Positions 40,866 to 50,616 are shown, numbered from the stretch's first letter. The stretch is 64,000 nt of DNA from HT1-32 sp040219025 (GCA_040219025.1 JAVJTE010000030.1:62001-126000); one strand, 5' to 3'. Notes: generated by a model not told the origin, from the sequence alone. Numbers and translations: made by a program.

Positions 40866-43115
40866 TTAAACAGAACTATTCTCAGCCACGGTATCCTGAG
40901 GCGGAGCAACGGCGTCCATATTCCGCAGGCAATCATGGATCCGCTCGCGCAGTTCACCCTCTGCCAGCCGTTTGTCCGCGACATCGATAAACGGCATGAA
41001 GGCCCAGACACGGAATATCAGCGTTCCGGTGTCAGCATCGCTCAGGATCACTTTGGGTGAGGGCAGGGCAACAAATTCCCGGACATCCTGCGCACAGGCC
41101 AGCAGGGCTTCGCGCAGTTCAGATACCGGCCGGTTCGCGGCTGTTCTTATTTCCAGTTCCACCCGACCAAGCTTGTCCTTGAACGAGCGGTTAAGTACCG
41201 CGCCCGAGATAATTGACGAATTCGGCACGAGCACCGATGCACGCTCGGCGGTTTCCAGCTCTGTTGCCCGGAAGCTGATCCGCCTGACCTTGCCCTCAAA
41301 TTCACCGATACGAACCCAGTCACCGACCTTGATCGGACGTTCCAGCAGCAGCAGTATCCCGGAGACAAAATTCCCGACGATGGCCTGAATTCCAAAACCG
41401 AGGCCGACCGACAATGCACCGGCAACCAGCGCCAGATTGCCGAGATCGATACCCAGCGTCATGAGGAAGACCAGAATCCCGATCACAAAGCCGGAATAGC
41501 CGATCAGCGACTTGATCCCGCTGCGGGCTGATAACGGCAGGTCGATATTGTCGAACAGACGGCGCTCCAGCATCCCTTGCAAGCCACGACTGATCGCCAG
41601 CACGGCCAGCAAAGCCAGTAGGGCATAAAAAATGCTAATGAAATGAAGCTCGAATTCACCGAATTCGATACCCTCCATCCGGCCATCGAACCAGAGCCAT
41701 ATCTGGCTTGGTTCGACTCCCCAAGCCAGGATGATCAGCCCTGCGATGAACAGAAAGGCAAACAGGGTCATGACAGTCGAGACCCAGAATTGCAGATGAC
41801 GTTCTGTTCGGGCCGGCACCCGGTTTCCCAGACGCAGGGCAATGCCGGGACGTAACCAGCGTCGCACCAGATGACTGGCCGTCGTCTCGAAAGTCGACGT
41901 CATGAAGGCAAGGACCGCCAGGCCCATTACCGATCCGACAAGTCCGATCAGTAACCAGTCCGCGACATCCCGGTAGCCAGCAATGAAAAGGGCAGGAAAG
42001 GCCAGCGTCATGGCAATTCCGGCAACTTCTGACGGACCGACAAGACGCTTCCAGCCAACCCGGCGCGAGAGTCTGCGTTCCCGGAGGGTCTTGCGAATGC
42101 GGCCTTCGCTCCGTGACTGCCTGACCGATCGCACCAGTAACAGCACCAGGGCAGCGACCGCAGCCAGTGCAATAACGGCCCGGGTCACCTCTGTCAGCTC
42201 ATTAGCGACAGTTGTCGGGCTGCCGAGAAGTGCCAGGATCATCTGCAGATTCAACGCTGTAAACGTGACCCACATCGCCTGCCGGTCCGGCTCCGTACTC
42301 AGAGCAAGTGCGTCTGTCTCATCGGTTATCCATCGGTACAGCGTACCCGTTGTAAGGCCCATAAGCCCCGCCAGGGCGACCATGAGTGAAGCATCGACAA
42401 CCGGGTCAAAGATGTCAGTGGTCTGGCGGACATACAAATGCCCCCCGGCCATGAGAGCCGACAGAAACAGCAGACTCCACACGCGCGGGGCCCTCCCGCT
42501 TGGTGACATGACTTTTGTCTGTCGCAGGATGCCCGCAAAAAGGCCGCTCAGTCCGGCAAGCATCGCGATGACACGCCACCACCAGTGCAGACCTTCCGGG
42601 TCAACCGGGTCAGACCGCAGCGATTGCTGTAGTGAACGCCAGTGCGCTGCAGAGAAGATGACGGGTTCCGGATCCATGAACTCGCCAATCCGGCGGTCAA
42701 CGGTTTCCGCCTGGAGCCTGGCCGTCAGGACTTCGATTTCGGCGAGCACAAGCTCAGCCTGCTTCATATCTCCTTCCAACTGGGTAACCCTGTCATTCAA
42801 ACGTGTTCGCTGTTCACGAACTTCGGCCGATTCAGTTGCCTTGTCTTCCGGCGGGGGACCAAGTGCATCAAGCTTCAGCATTTCGGCCGACAGGGTCGCC
42901 TTGCGCTCGCCTATCAGTGTGCGTGCCATGGCCTGAAGGTTTGTCATCCGTTCCCGCAGGCGCGTGACATCCCCGGCATTTCCCGACCAGTCAATCTGTC
43001 GTTCTATTGCTGTCAGTTCATGAAACAGGCTGCGGGTTGATACCTCTTCATCCGCCTGGGCAGGCTGATAAAAGGCCATCAGGAAAAGCAGGGATGCAGC
43101 AAGGGTTCGCAGCAT
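40866..43115 (-). CDS. MscS-family mechanosensitive channel (DUF3772 type)
   Basis: 749 residues from an ATG at 43115 that begins a signal peptide (LAASLLFLMAFYQPAQA); an ATG at 43175 would add 20 residues and spoil the signal. A periplasmic coiled-coil N-terminal region (~25-165, with DRVTQLEGDMKQ; DUF3772), about ten helices (~185-560), then the MscS pore and beta domain: LGLGFGIQAIVGNFVSGILLLLERP (cited by its start LGLGFGIQ), VGDWVRIGEFEGKVRRISFR and VPNSSIISG. It relieves turgor as an inner-membrane channel; the extended N-terminus is MscK-like. Not coupled to neighbours: 90 bases after its start and 61 after its stop are unlinked genes. Confidence 0.88.
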   Translation of the reverse strand: MLRTLAASLLFLMAFYQPAQADEEVSTRSLFHELTAIERQIDWSGNAGDVTRLRERMTNLQAMARTLIGERKATLSAEMLKLDALGPPPEDKATESAEVREQRTRLNDRVTQLEGDMKQAELVLAEIEVLTARLQAETVDRRIGEFMDPEPVIFSAAHWRSLQQSLRSDPVDPEGLHWWWRVIAMLAGLSGLFAGILRQTKVMSPSGRAPRVWSLLFLSALMAGGHLYVRQTTDIFDPVVDASLMVALAGLMGLTTGTLYRWITDETDALALSTEPDRQAMWVTFTALNLQMILALLGSPTTVANELTEVTRAVIALAAVAALVLLLVRSVRQSRSEGRIRKTLRERRLSRRVGWKRLVGPSEVAGIAMTLAFPALFIAGYRDVADWLLIGLVGSVMGLAVLAFMTSTFETTASHLVRRWLRPGIALRLGNRVPARTERHLQFWVSTVMTLFAFLFIAGLIILAWGVEPSQIWLWFDGRMEGIEFGEFELHFISIFYALLALLAVLAISRGLQGMLERRLFDNIDLPLSARSGIKSLIGYSGFVIGILVFLMTLGIDLGNLALVAGALSVGLGFGIQAIVGNFVSGILLLLERPIKVGDWVRIGEFEGKVRRISFRATELETAERASVLVPNSSIISGAVLNRSFKDKLGRVELEIRTAANRPVSELREALLACAQDVREFVALPSPKVILSDADTGTLIFRVWAFMPFIDVADKRLAEGELRERIHDCLRNMDAVAPPQDTVAENSSV

Positions 43116-43268
43116 CACCTGTGTGCAGACAGAGGGCAGGCAGCCAAACGAAATGGTCGACACGGAAATGTCCATTCACCACAGAAATGCGGTATTGTTA
43201 CGCGCTATCTGGAGTTAACGTGCGAATGACAGGAAAGTTTCCGGATGCGGCTTCAGGCGGGTCGCAGG

Positions 43269-44594
43269 TCAGCCGTCAGTTGCAACGCCCAGCGTGGAAC
43301 GGTCGAGACGTCCCATCGACAACAGAAGCTGATAAACTGCCGTCCTCATATCATAGGAGGCGGCAACCAGATTGATCTGTGCGTTGAAAATTTCCCGTGC
43401 AGAATCGAGAACAACCAGTCCCGTTTCCTTACCAGCCTGTTCGAGCTGCTGGCGGGCCTTGAACACTTCGGTGGCGATGTTCACCGCATTTTCGAGCAGC
43501 ACCAGCCGCTCCCGTGATGTCTCCAGCGCCTGCCAGGCCAGCCGAACCGATTGTTCAACCTGCCGGTTAACGTTGATCTCGCTGTTCCGGCTGGCCGCAT
43601 AGTCAAAAGCTGACTGGGCAACAGCCGCCCGGGTCGCGCCCCCGTTGTAAAGCGACCAGTTGGCCTGAACCAGGAACGAGTAATCACGCCGCGTTCCGAT
43701 TGTCGCATTGCTGTGACGCTCGTAATTCGCATCCATCACGAGGTCAATCGTCGGATAATAACCGGCACGGGCGGTTGTCCGCTGGGTTGCCGCGATATCG
43801 GTCACAACAATAGCACCACCGACCGCCGGATTTTCCCGCAGGGCAACATTGACGGCTTCATCAACTGTTTGCGGCAACTGATCAACAGGCGGGCGCGGAT
43901 CAGTCATCGCAGCTGGCTCCGGGAACCGCTGGAACACCTGATTGTATCGCGAGAATGAATCTTTCGCTGCACCCTCGAAGGCTACCCGGCGTTCCTTGGC
44001 AACCTGCAACCGGGATTTGGCCTGCAGCACTTCAACGGCAATGCCTGCACCCTGCTGAACCCGTTCGTCTTCCAGTTCCAGCTGCGTCTGAACATTGCCC
44101 TCGTTCTGCAGGGCCAGCTGAATAAGCCGCTGCTGTCGCAACACATCGAGATAACTGGTGATGCCTTCAAACGAGACCAGTTGCCGGGTCAGGTTCAGGT
44201 TGTGCTGACGGGCATCCTTGTTCAGGCGCGCAGATTCCGTTGTGCTGCTGGTCGAAAAACCGTTGAACACATTCTGGGTGATATTGAGATTTGCCGTTTC
44301 GCGCTGCCGCCCGAATGCAGAATCACCATCCTTCACCGCACGGCGGGCAGGGTTGTCGACATGTTCATAGCCTGAATCCCCCGACACGGACATAACAGGC
44401 AGGTATCCGGCACGGGCGACATTGATGCCTTCATCAGCAGAGGCGACCTGGTTTTTCCCCGCCTTGATCTGCGGATGATTCAGCAGCAGAAAACGGAGCG
44501 CATCTTCCAGCGTCTCGGCATGCGCCGGGGCGGCGACGAGCAGGGAGGCAGCAACAGCTACCCCGACCAGTCCTGTTTTCAGTTTATTGCTCAC
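43269..44594 (-). CDS. TolC-family outer membrane efflux/secretion channel
   Basis: About 441 residues counting from a GTG at 44594 that opens a signal peptide (KTGLVGVAVAASLLVAAPAHA). An ATG at 44744 would add 50 residues without homology. Two repeated coiled-coil halves typical of TolC are seen: TLEDALRFLLLNHPQIKAG and VARAGYLPVMSVSG in the first; VDEAVNVALRENPAVGGA and ARAGYYPTIDLVMDANYERH in the second, with QLEQAGKETGLVVLDSARE near the end. It probably completes the type I secretion tunnel for the RTX proteins together with the ABC/HlyD pair 10 kb away, though it could serve efflux pumps. Its own transcription unit. Confidence 0.88.
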   Translation of the reverse strand: MSNKLKTGLVGVAVAASLLVAAPAHAETLEDALRFLLLNHPQIKAGKNQVASADEGINVARAGYLPVMSVSGDSGYEHVDNPARRAVKDGDSAFGRQRETANLNITQNVFNGFSTSSTTESARLNKDARQHNLNLTRQLVSFEGITSYLDVLRQQRLIQLALQNEGNVQTQLELEDERVQQGAGIAVEVLQAKSRLQVAKERRVAFEGAAKDSFSRYNQVFQRFPEPAAMTDPRPPVDQLPQTVDEAVNVALRENPAVGGAIVVTDIAATQRTTARAGYYPTIDLVMDANYERHSNATIGTRRDYSFLVQANWSLYNGGATRAAVAQSAFDYAASRNSEINVNRQVEQSVRLAWQALETSRERLVLLENAVNIATEVFKARQQLEQAGKETGLVVLDSAREIFNAQINLVAASYDMRTAVYQLLLSMGRLDRSTLGVATDG

Positions 44595-44895
44595 AGAGCC
44601 TGCAACCCGCACCCAGATATGTCCGTCGCCAGAATGGCTTCGCGTCAGGGTTAATTTACGGGTGCAATCAAAACCCGTCAAACTTCCCATGCACAGTATT
44701 CGTTTAATTTCCGGAAGATGGGAGAAATTGGTGCGTATTGGCATTTTTTCGACAGTTTTCCATCAGCGGCGGCAAGGGGGGATATTACCGACTCGGGTTG
44801 TTTGTGTCTGACCCGTTTTGTAGAATCAGTGTGATAATCAAAGACTTTCAGGGTTAATATTTGGAAAACAAAATTCAAAGGAAGTTCTCTCCAAA
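44595..44895. other. Divergent intergenic region, no gene seen
   Basis: 301 bases between the tolC-like and lipoprotein genes. It includes the weak alternative upstream tolC start (44744) and probably both promoters; the last 80 bases are AT-rich. No repeat, RNA gene or strong operator was recognised. Confidence 0.45.
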
Positions 44896-45228
44896 ATGAA
44901 AGCCACTCAGTCTCCATATTCCTTTCTGCTGTATTTGGTGCCCGTCATTTGTTTTGCGCTTGCCGGATGTGCGTCATCAACCGATCCGGGGAACTGGCGC
45001 CATGCAACGAAGCCAAACAACGAATGGGGCCGGGATCTAAGTGCCTGTAAAAGCTTTGCCCGGCGTGAAATTAACCGGGACCTCGGGGTTCACCAGGGTT
45101 CAATTGCCGAAGAACGTCGCTCAACAGGCCTCATCGGCAACTTCGAACGCACCGATGCCCGACGCCGGGAAGCGGAGCTCCTTGATTCCTGTATGTCCCG
45201 GCTGGGTTACCGGCAGGCACAGAATTAG
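44896..45228 (+). CDS. Small hypothetical lipoprotein
   Basis: 110 residues with a lipoprotein signal (LVPVICFALAGC; lipobox LAGC, Cys 25). The mature part has two conserved-looking cysteines (DLSACKSFARREINRD, LLDSCMSRLGY), a layout common in small alphaproteobacterial lipoproteins of unknown role in which paired Cys may form a disulfide. Start is supported by AAAGGAAG. No neighbour in an obvious operon: 105 bases separate it from the aldehyde dehydrogenase gene. Confidence 0.75.
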   Translation: MKATQSPYSFLLYLVPVICFALAGCASSTDPGNWRHATKPNNEWGRDLSACKSFARREINRDLGVHQGSIAEERRSTGLIGNFERTDARRREAELLDSCMSRLGYRQAQN

Positions 45229-45274
45229 GTAACTTCAGTTATATTGATGACACCTGACAGCTTTATGCACTTTT

Positions 45275-45287
45275 CTGATTAAATCAG
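45275..45287. promoter_or_regulatory. Palindrome upstream of sulfoacetaldehyde dehydrogenase-like gene
   Basis: CTGATT-A-AATCAG is a perfect 6-1-6 inverted repeat 47-59 bases before the start codon, in an otherwise A/T-rich leader; a possible regulator-binding site. The ribosome site CACGGAGGATCAAG lies just before the ATG. Confidence 0.35.
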
Positions 45288-45333
45288 GAGGAGTAAATCT
45301 GTCACAACACTTAAAACGCCACGGAGGATCAAG

Positions 45334-46761
45334 ATGGGTCAACCCGCAGCACGACCGGCAGAGGACATTGATGTCGAAGCCATCATTACCGGACTGATGA
45401 CACGGGGCCGCAAGGCCATGGCCAGCCTGAAAGACGCCGATCAGGCGCGTGTTGATGAAGCCGTCACGGCTCTCGCCTGGTCGATCTACAAGCCGGAGAA
45501 CGCCCGCGCACTGGCTGAAATGGCGGTTGAAGACACCGGCCTCGGTACAGTCGACAGCAAGATCATCAAGAATACGCGGAAGACCTTCGGTGCCCTGCGC
45601 GATCTGATGCGGGCCCGCACGGTCGGCATTATCGAGGAAGACAAGACCCGCGGTCTGGTGAAATACGGCAAGCCGGTCGGCGTGGTCGCCGCGATCTGCC
45701 CGTCAACCAACCCCGCCGCAACGCCAATCAACAAGGCAATGATGGCGGTAAAAGGTGCCAACGCAGTCATCATCGCCCCGTCACCGGCAGGACTGGCCAC
45801 ATCGACCAGAACCGTCGACCTTGCGCGTATGGAACTTGAAAAAGCCGGTTTCGACCCGGATCTGATTCAGGTACTGCCGTCTCCGGTAAACAAGGCGCTG
45901 ACCCACGAACTGATGCGCCAGTGTGATCTGATCGTTTGTACCGGCAGCCAGAACAATGTCCGGCAAGCCTATTCCAGCGGCACACCGGCCATCGGTGTCG
46001 GTGCCGGGAACGTGCCGGTAATCATCGATTCCGGCATCGACTATGATGATGCAGCCGGGAAAATCTGTGCATCAAAGACCTTCGACAATTCCACCTCCTG
46101 TTCGTCCGAGAACTCGCTGGTCATCATTGATGACGCGTTCGACGATGCGATTGCCGCGCTGCAGCGGGCAGGGGGCTACATGGCCAGTGATACAGAGCGT
46201 CAGAACATTCTGGATACACTCTGGGTCAACGGGAACCTCAACCGCCATGTCATTGCCAAGGATCCGGACATCCTTGCCGAAGCCTTCGGCATGCCCGAGG
46301 CCGCGAAGAGCTGCAAATTCTTCATGGCGATGGAAGAGGGGGTCGGTGACGACTATCCGCTGTCCGATGAGAAACTCTCACTGGTCCTGACCGTCTATCG
46401 CGTGAAGGATTTTGATGCAGCGGTTGCCAAGGTCGATGAGATTCTGGCCTACAAGGGTGCCGGCCATTCCTGTGGCATTCATACCACTGACCCGGCCAAA
46501 CCGAAGCGCCTGGCAGAAGAACTCAATGTTGTGCGGGTTCTGGTCAATCAGGCCCATACATTCGGAAATGGCGGCAGCTTCAACAATGGCCTCAATTTCA
46601 CCCTCAGCATGGGCTGCGGTACATGGGCCGGGAACTCGATCAGCGAGAACCTGAACTACCGCCATTTCATCAACATCACACACCTCGTCACGACAGTTGG
46701 CGAGGACAAGCCGAGCGAGGAAGAACTGTTCGGTGCCTATTGGGGGAGGTACGGTCAATGA
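45334..46761 (+). CDS. CoA-acylating aldehyde dehydrogenase, sulfoacetaldehyde dehydrogenase-like
   Basis: 475 residues of the CoA-acylating ALDH group: KYGKPVGVVAAICPSTNPAA, the glycine loop and AIGVGAGNVPVI, the catalytic Cys in FDNSTSCSSENSLV (~residue 256), and AGHSCGIHTTD, NQAHTFGNGG. Sequence features and gene setting most resemble SauS of sulfoacetate degradation, which reduces sulfoacetyl-CoA to sulfoacetaldehyde with NADPH. Alternative: acetaldehyde or succinate-semialdehyde acylating enzymes. ATGA overlap with the following ligase subunit shows translational coupling; with the two ligase subunits and the TauE exporter it forms a plausible sulfoacetate module, though no sulfoacetaldehyde acetyltransferase (xsc) is in the window. 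Confidence 0.82.
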   Translation: MGQPAARPAEDIDVEAIITGLMTRGRKAMASLKDADQARVDEAVTALAWSIYKPENARALAEMAVEDTGLGTVDSKIIKNTRKTFGALRDLMRARTVGIIEEDKTRGLVKYGKPVGVVAAICPSTNPAATPINKAMMAVKGANAVIIAPSPAGLATSTRTVDLARMELEKAGFDPDLIQVLPSPVNKALTHELMRQCDLIVCTGSQNNVRQAYSSGTPAIGVGAGNVPVIIDSGIDYDDAAGKICASKTFDNSTSCSSENSLVIIDDAFDDAIAALQRAGGYMASDTERQNILDTLWVNGNLNRHVIAKDPDILAEAFGMPEAAKSCKFFMAMEEGVGDDYPLSDEKLSLVLTVYRVKDFDAAVAKVDEILAYKGAGHSCGIHTTDPAKPKRLAEELNVVRVLVNQAHTFGNGGSFNNGLNFTLSMGCGTWAGNSISENLNYRHFINITHLVTTVGEDKPSEEELFGAYWGRYGQ

Positions 46762-47882
46762 ATCTGGAAGAACATGCAGCAAAACCGCTGCTGGCCGAAT
46801 TTGGTATCCGCATTCCGCAGAGCCGCCTGGCCAGTACGCCCGATGAAGCAGCAGCAATCGCCACCGAAATCGGCAAGGTTGTGGTCAAGGCACAGGCACC
46901 GACCGGCAAGCGCGGCAAGGCCGGCGGCGTGAAGCTGGCGGCAACGCCGGAGGAAGCCCGCGAGGCGGCAGAGGCCATCATTGGCATGGAAATCGGCGGC
47001 TTCAAGATCGAACAGGTTCTGGTCGAGGAACAGGTTCCCATCGCGCGGGAACTCTACGCCGCCATTCTGACCGACACCTCGGCCAAGGCACCGCTGCTGA
47101 TGTTCTCCACCGAAGGCGGCATGGATATCGAGGAAGTCGCAGAGGCCACGCCGGAAAAGGTGGTTCGTCTGAACACCGACATCCGCAAAGGGCTCGATCT
47201 GGCCACTGCAAAGGCTGCGCTGGCGACCATGGACCTTGGCATCGCAGCCGATGATGTGGCGGCGACGCTGGTGAAACTTTACCGGCTTTACCACGATCGG
47301 GACGCGGAGATGGTCGAGATCAACCCGCTGGTGCTGACCACTGCAGGCGACGTCATTGCACTGGACTGCAAGTTCTCGCTGGAAGATTCCGGTGCCGCAC
47401 GGCAGCCGGAAACAGCGGCTCTGGCCACCCCAGAAAAGAAGACCGGGCTGGAGAAGCGCAGTGAAGAGCATGGCCTGCGCTATATCGAACTGGATGGTGC
47501 GGTTGGCGTGCTTGCCAACGGGGCAGGGCTGACCATGACCACCATGGATGCCATCAGCCACTATGGCGGCAAGCCGGCGAACTTTCTGGAGATTGGTGGC
47601 GAGGCGTATACCAAGGCAAAAGTCGCGCTGGAAATCGTCCTCGCCAACCCGAATGTGAAAAGCCTGATGGTCAATTTCTGCGGGGCTTTCGCGCGCTGCG
47701 ACGTTATGGCCGAAGGCGTGGTTGCCGCCTGGCTCGAACTGAAGCCGGAGCTTCCCGTCTTCTTCTCGATCCACGGCACAGGTGAGGATGAGGCAATTGC
47801 CATGGTCCGCGACCGGCTCGGGATTGAACCCTATGATCTGATGGATGACGCGGTCAAAGCCGCGATTGAGGCTGCGAAATGA
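46758..47882 (+). CDS. Succinyl-CoA synthetase beta-like CoA ligase subunit (ATP-grasp)
   Basis: 374 residues. ATP-grasp beta subunit: N-terminal NLEEHAAKPLLAEFGIRIP, KAQAPTGKRGKAGGVKLA (nucleotide site), EMVEINPLVLT, GLTMTTMDAISHYGG and the CoA-site NFLEIGG. ATG at 46758 overlaps the dehydrogenase stop. Identity with citric-acid-cycle SucC cannot be excluded from motifs alone, but fusion into the dehydrogenase operon and divergence suggest a dedicated acid-CoA ligase (ADP- or GDP-forming), such as the sulfoacetate-CoA ligase described in anaerobes. Forms a pair with the following alpha-like gene. Confidence 0.85.
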   Translation: MNLEEHAAKPLLAEFGIRIPQSRLASTPDEAAAIATEIGKVVVKAQAPTGKRGKAGGVKLAATPEEAREAAEAIIGMEIGGFKIEQVLVEEQVPIARELYAAILTDTSAKAPLLMFSTEGGMDIEEVAEATPEKVVRLNTDIRKGLDLATAKAALATMDLGIAADDVAATLVKLYRLYHDRDAEMVEINPLVLTTAGDVIALDCKFSLEDSGAARQPETAALATPEKKTGLEKRSEEHGLRYIELDGAVGVLANGAGLTMTTMDAISHYGGKPANFLEIGGEAYTKAKVALEIVLANPNVKSLMVNFCGAFARCDVMAEGVVAAWLELKPELPVFFSIHGTGEDEAIAMVRDRLGIEPYDLMDDAVKAAIEAAK

Positions 47883-48748
47883 TTATCCGAAGCAAAGACA
47901 GAGTCCTGATTCAGGGGATTACCGGCAAACAGGGCACCTTCTGGACCGAACGCATGCAGGAATGCGGCACCAATGTCGTCGGCGGTGTAAACCCGAAGAA
48001 AGCCGGCACCACACATTGCGGCGTTCCGGTCTATGCGTCTGCCGTGGCCGCAGCCAAGGACGGCCCGATTGATGTCTCCGTCATGTTCATTCCGCCGCTG
48101 GCAGCCCGCGCTGCGGCCATTGATGCCATCGAGGCCGGGGTAAAAACGCTGGTCATCCTGACCGAGTTCATCCCGGTCCGTGACGTGATGGAAATCGTTG
48201 CAATTGCAAAAGATGCCGGCTGCCGGATTGTCGGACCGAACACAGCCGGTCTTGTCACACCCGGCGAGTGTTTCATCGGCATCATGCCGGGCTTCAACAA
48301 GAATATCTTTCAGCCCGGACGTATCGGTGTGGTCTCGCGCAGCGGCAGTCTGGGCACCCTGATCTGTCTCAATCTGGTGACCGCCGGGTACGGACAGTCT
48401 GCCTTCATCGGCATTGGCGGTGATCCGGTCTCCGGCACCACATTCCGTGATGCACTGGAAGCATTCGAGGCCGATGACCGTACCGACGCCATTGTTCTGG
48501 TTGGTGAAATCGGTGGCACGAAAGAGGAAGAGGCCGCCGAACTTGCCGCCTCGATGAGCAAGCCCATCACCTCCTTCATTGCCGGTGGTGCCTCACCGCC
48601 GGGCAAGAAGATGGGGCATGCCGGTGCCATCGTCATGGGTGACAAGGGCACCCACGCATCCAAGAAAAAGGCGCTGGAAGCCGCTGGCGTGCGTGTCATG
48701 GCTATGCCGTCGGAAGTCGGCCTGCACCTGAAGGAGATGCTGGCCTAG
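47879..48748 (+). CDS. Succinyl-CoA synthetase alpha-like CoA ligase subunit
   Basis: 289 residues of the SucD family: CoA-binding Rossmann start LIQGITGKQGTFWTERM, VGGVNPKKAGTTH, VGPNTAGLVTPGE, GVVSRSGSLGT, GIGGDPVSGTTF and the phosphohistidine loop AGGASPPGKKMGHAGAIV with its active-site His. ATGA overlap (47879) with the beta-like gene. Together they should activate a carboxylic acid to its CoA thioester with nucleotide hydrolysis. The substrate is inferred, not seen. Confidence 0.86.
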   Translation: MIIRSKDRVLIQGITGKQGTFWTERMQECGTNVVGGVNPKKAGTTHCGVPVYASAVAAAKDGPIDVSVMFIPPLAARAAAIDAIEAGVKTLVILTEFIPVRDVMEIVAIAKDAGCRIVGPNTAGLVTPGECFIGIMPGFNKNIFQPGRIGVVSRSGSLGTLICLNLVTAGYGQSAFIGIGGDPVSGTTFRDALEAFEADDRTDAIVLVGEIGGTKEEEAAELAASMSKPITSFIAGGASPPGKKMGHAGAIVMGDKGTHASKKKALEAAGVRVMAMPSEVGLHLKEMLA

Positions 48749-48837
48749 CTGGCTGTCCCGGAAATCGAAAAATCGTCATCGGGGAGGAGCTGTCAGCTTT
48801 CACAATGTGCTGACGGTTCTATAGTCGGCAGGTGGAC

Positions 48838-49593
48838 ATGTTCATCGGATACGACCCCCTCGCACTGGTACTGGCGGCCCTTGCTCTGGCCTTCGCGGGC
48901 TGGATCAAGGGTATCATCGGGCTGGCTCTGCCAATTATCGGTTTGTCGCTGCTGGCGATGATATTCCCGATTCACCTGGCACTCGCCGTTATGGTGCTGC
49001 CAATCGTCGTGAGTAATATCTGGCAGGCCTTGCGCACCCCCGACTGCCTGTCACAGGCGCGCCGGTTCTGGCCGGTTATTCTGGCCCTGACGGTTACCAT
49101 GCTGGCGTCATCTACGCTGGTCACTGCACTGGATGATCATGCGCTGCGTGTCATTATTGGTGCTGTTCTGGTGGTTGTCGGTACCGCTAACCTGTTGAGC
49201 GACCGGTTTGTCCTGCCACAGCGTTATGAACGTTCCGCCGGAATAATTGCCGGGCTTCTCAGCGGGGTTTTTGGCGGTATTTCAACGATCTGGGGGCCGC
49301 CTCTGCTGACCTACCTGATTTCACTTCGCCTGACCAAGGATGTGTTTATCGGTGCTGTCGGCTTTATCTGGCTGGCCGGGACACTGCCTTTTCTGATCGC
49401 CTTTATCGCCAACGGCGTTCTCAACGGCGGCACATTCCCCATATCCGCACTTGCCTGTGTCCCGGCGCTCGCCGGGATGTGGTTTGGTGAAAAACTTCGC
49501 CGCCGGCTCGATGAACAATTGTACCGCCGCATCCTGCTGGTCGCGATCGTTCTGATGGGCCTGAACCTCATGCGGACCGGCCTGATGACCTGA
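48838..49593 (+). CDS. TauE/SafE-type sulfite/organosulfonate exporter
   Basis: 251 residues, eight hydrophobic helices in two four-helix halves, with the family features LAFAGWIKGIIGLALPI (first half) and AGLLSGVFGGISTIWGPPLLTYLIS (second half). The family exports sulfite, sulfonates or sulfoacetate. ATG at 48838 has AGG five bases upstream; an in-frame GTG at 48832 is possible. 89 bases after the CoA ligase gene, with a small GTCAGC/GCTGAC hairpin (48792-48814) in between. A sulfite exporter suits sulfonate dissimilation. Confidence 0.86.
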   Translation: MFIGYDPLALVLAALALAFAGWIKGIIGLALPIIGLSLLAMIFPIHLALAVMVLPIVVSNIWQALRTPDCLSQARRFWPVILALTVTMLASSTLVTALDDHALRVIIGAVLVVVGTANLLSDRFVLPQRYERSAGIIAGLLSGVFGGISTIWGPPLLTYLISLRLTKDVFIGAVGFIWLAGTLPFLIAFIANGVLNGGTFPISALACVPALAGMWFGEKLRRRLDEQLYRRILLVAIVLMGLNLMRTGLMT

Positions 49594-49722
49594 CATTTAG
49601 GTCAGTATTTCAGAAGATTTGCCGCGCCCTCTCGCATTTTCTTGATATAATCCGGCAACCGGAACGATCGCACCATCCCTGCGGGATGCGGCTTTGCCAC
49701 TCCCAAAGAGACGAGGAACCAG

Positions 49723-50616
49723 ATGAGCGTCAGATATCTCCGCACCTTCATTGCCATTGCGGAAAGTGGCACCTTCGCAAGTGCCGCCCATGTGGTCGGC
49801 ATTACCCAGTCTGCTGTCAGCATGCAGATGCGCGCCCTTGAAGATGAGCTGCGCTGCGAATTGTTCGACCGTACCAAGCGACCGCCGACGCTGAATGCCT
49901 ATGGCAAGGCCCTGCTGCCGAAAGCCCGGGAGATCGTTTTCCTCTATGACCAGATGACGGAAGCCGCCTCCAGCCGGGATGCCCTGGCCGGCATGCTTGA
50001 GTTGGGCGCGGTGCCAACGACGCTGACCGGCCTGTTGCCGCGGACACTGGCGGGCTTGCGTACCCGCCATCCCCGACTCAAGGTCCGGATTGCCCAGAAC
50101 ATGGCGACAGAACTGATCCATATGGTCGACCGCGGCGAGATCGATGCCGCAATTGTCAGTGAGGCCGCGCAGACGCCGCCCGGGCTCCGCGTCCGCCCGT
50201 TTGCCAGCGAACAGCTGATGGTCGTGGCCCCGCTGGATGCGCCCTATAACACCGACGTCGAACTGCTGGAGAAGCTGCCCTACATACGTTTCAGCCGGCA
50301 CGCGACAGTCGGGCGGATGATCCAGCGGGAGCTGCGGAACCGAAATATCAAGGTATCGGAGAGCATGGAACTCGCCTCCATGGAGGCGATCACCCAGATG
50401 GTCTATCACGGCCTTGGCGTCAGCGTGCTGCCGGAGCGGTCTGTCGAGGAACCACGCCCGCTGCCTATCAAGAAAGTGCCCTTCGGCTCGCCACCACCAG
50501 AGCGCGTTCTGGCGCTGGTGGAGCGCGAAGAATCGCCCAAGACGCCCCTGATAGATGCAGTATTTGTGGAGATAGAAAAACTGGTCGGCGGAAGCCGGAG
50601 CCTCGAACAGCCTTAA
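49723..50616 (+). CDS. LysR-family transcriptional regulator
   Basis: 297 residues: N-terminal helix-turn-helix (RYLRTFIAIAESGTFASAAH ... TQSAVSMQMRALEDELRCELFDRT) and a periplasmic-binding-protein-like effector domain (DAAIVSEAAQTPPGL, MVYHGLGVSVLPE). It precedes the sdh-like operon in the same direction, 124 bases ahead. A perfect TTGAAGC-AACA-GCTTCAA palindrome between them is a likely binding site, so it probably controls the dehydrogenase/fumarase operon in response to a dicarboxylic or sulfonated acid. Confidence 0.9.
   Translation: MSVRYLRTFIAIAESGTFASAAHVVGITQSAVSMQMRALEDELRCELFDRTKRPPTLNAYGKALLPKAREIVFLYDQMTEAASSRDALAGMLELGAVPTTLTGLLPRTLAGLRTRHPRLKVRIAQNMATELIHMVDRGEIDAAIVSEAAQTPPGLRVRPFASEQLMVVAPLDAPYNTDVELLEKLPYIRFSRHATVGRMIQRELRNRNIKVSESMELASMEAITQMVYHGLGVSVLPERSVEEPRPLPIKKVPFGSPPPERVLALVEREESPKTPLIDAVFVEIEKLVGGSRSLEQP

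Noticed and set aside
49674..49688. CATCCC-TGC-GGGATG hairpin before the LysR gene
   Set aside because: Short stem, no U-run and no obvious conserved half site; chance occurrence is likely.
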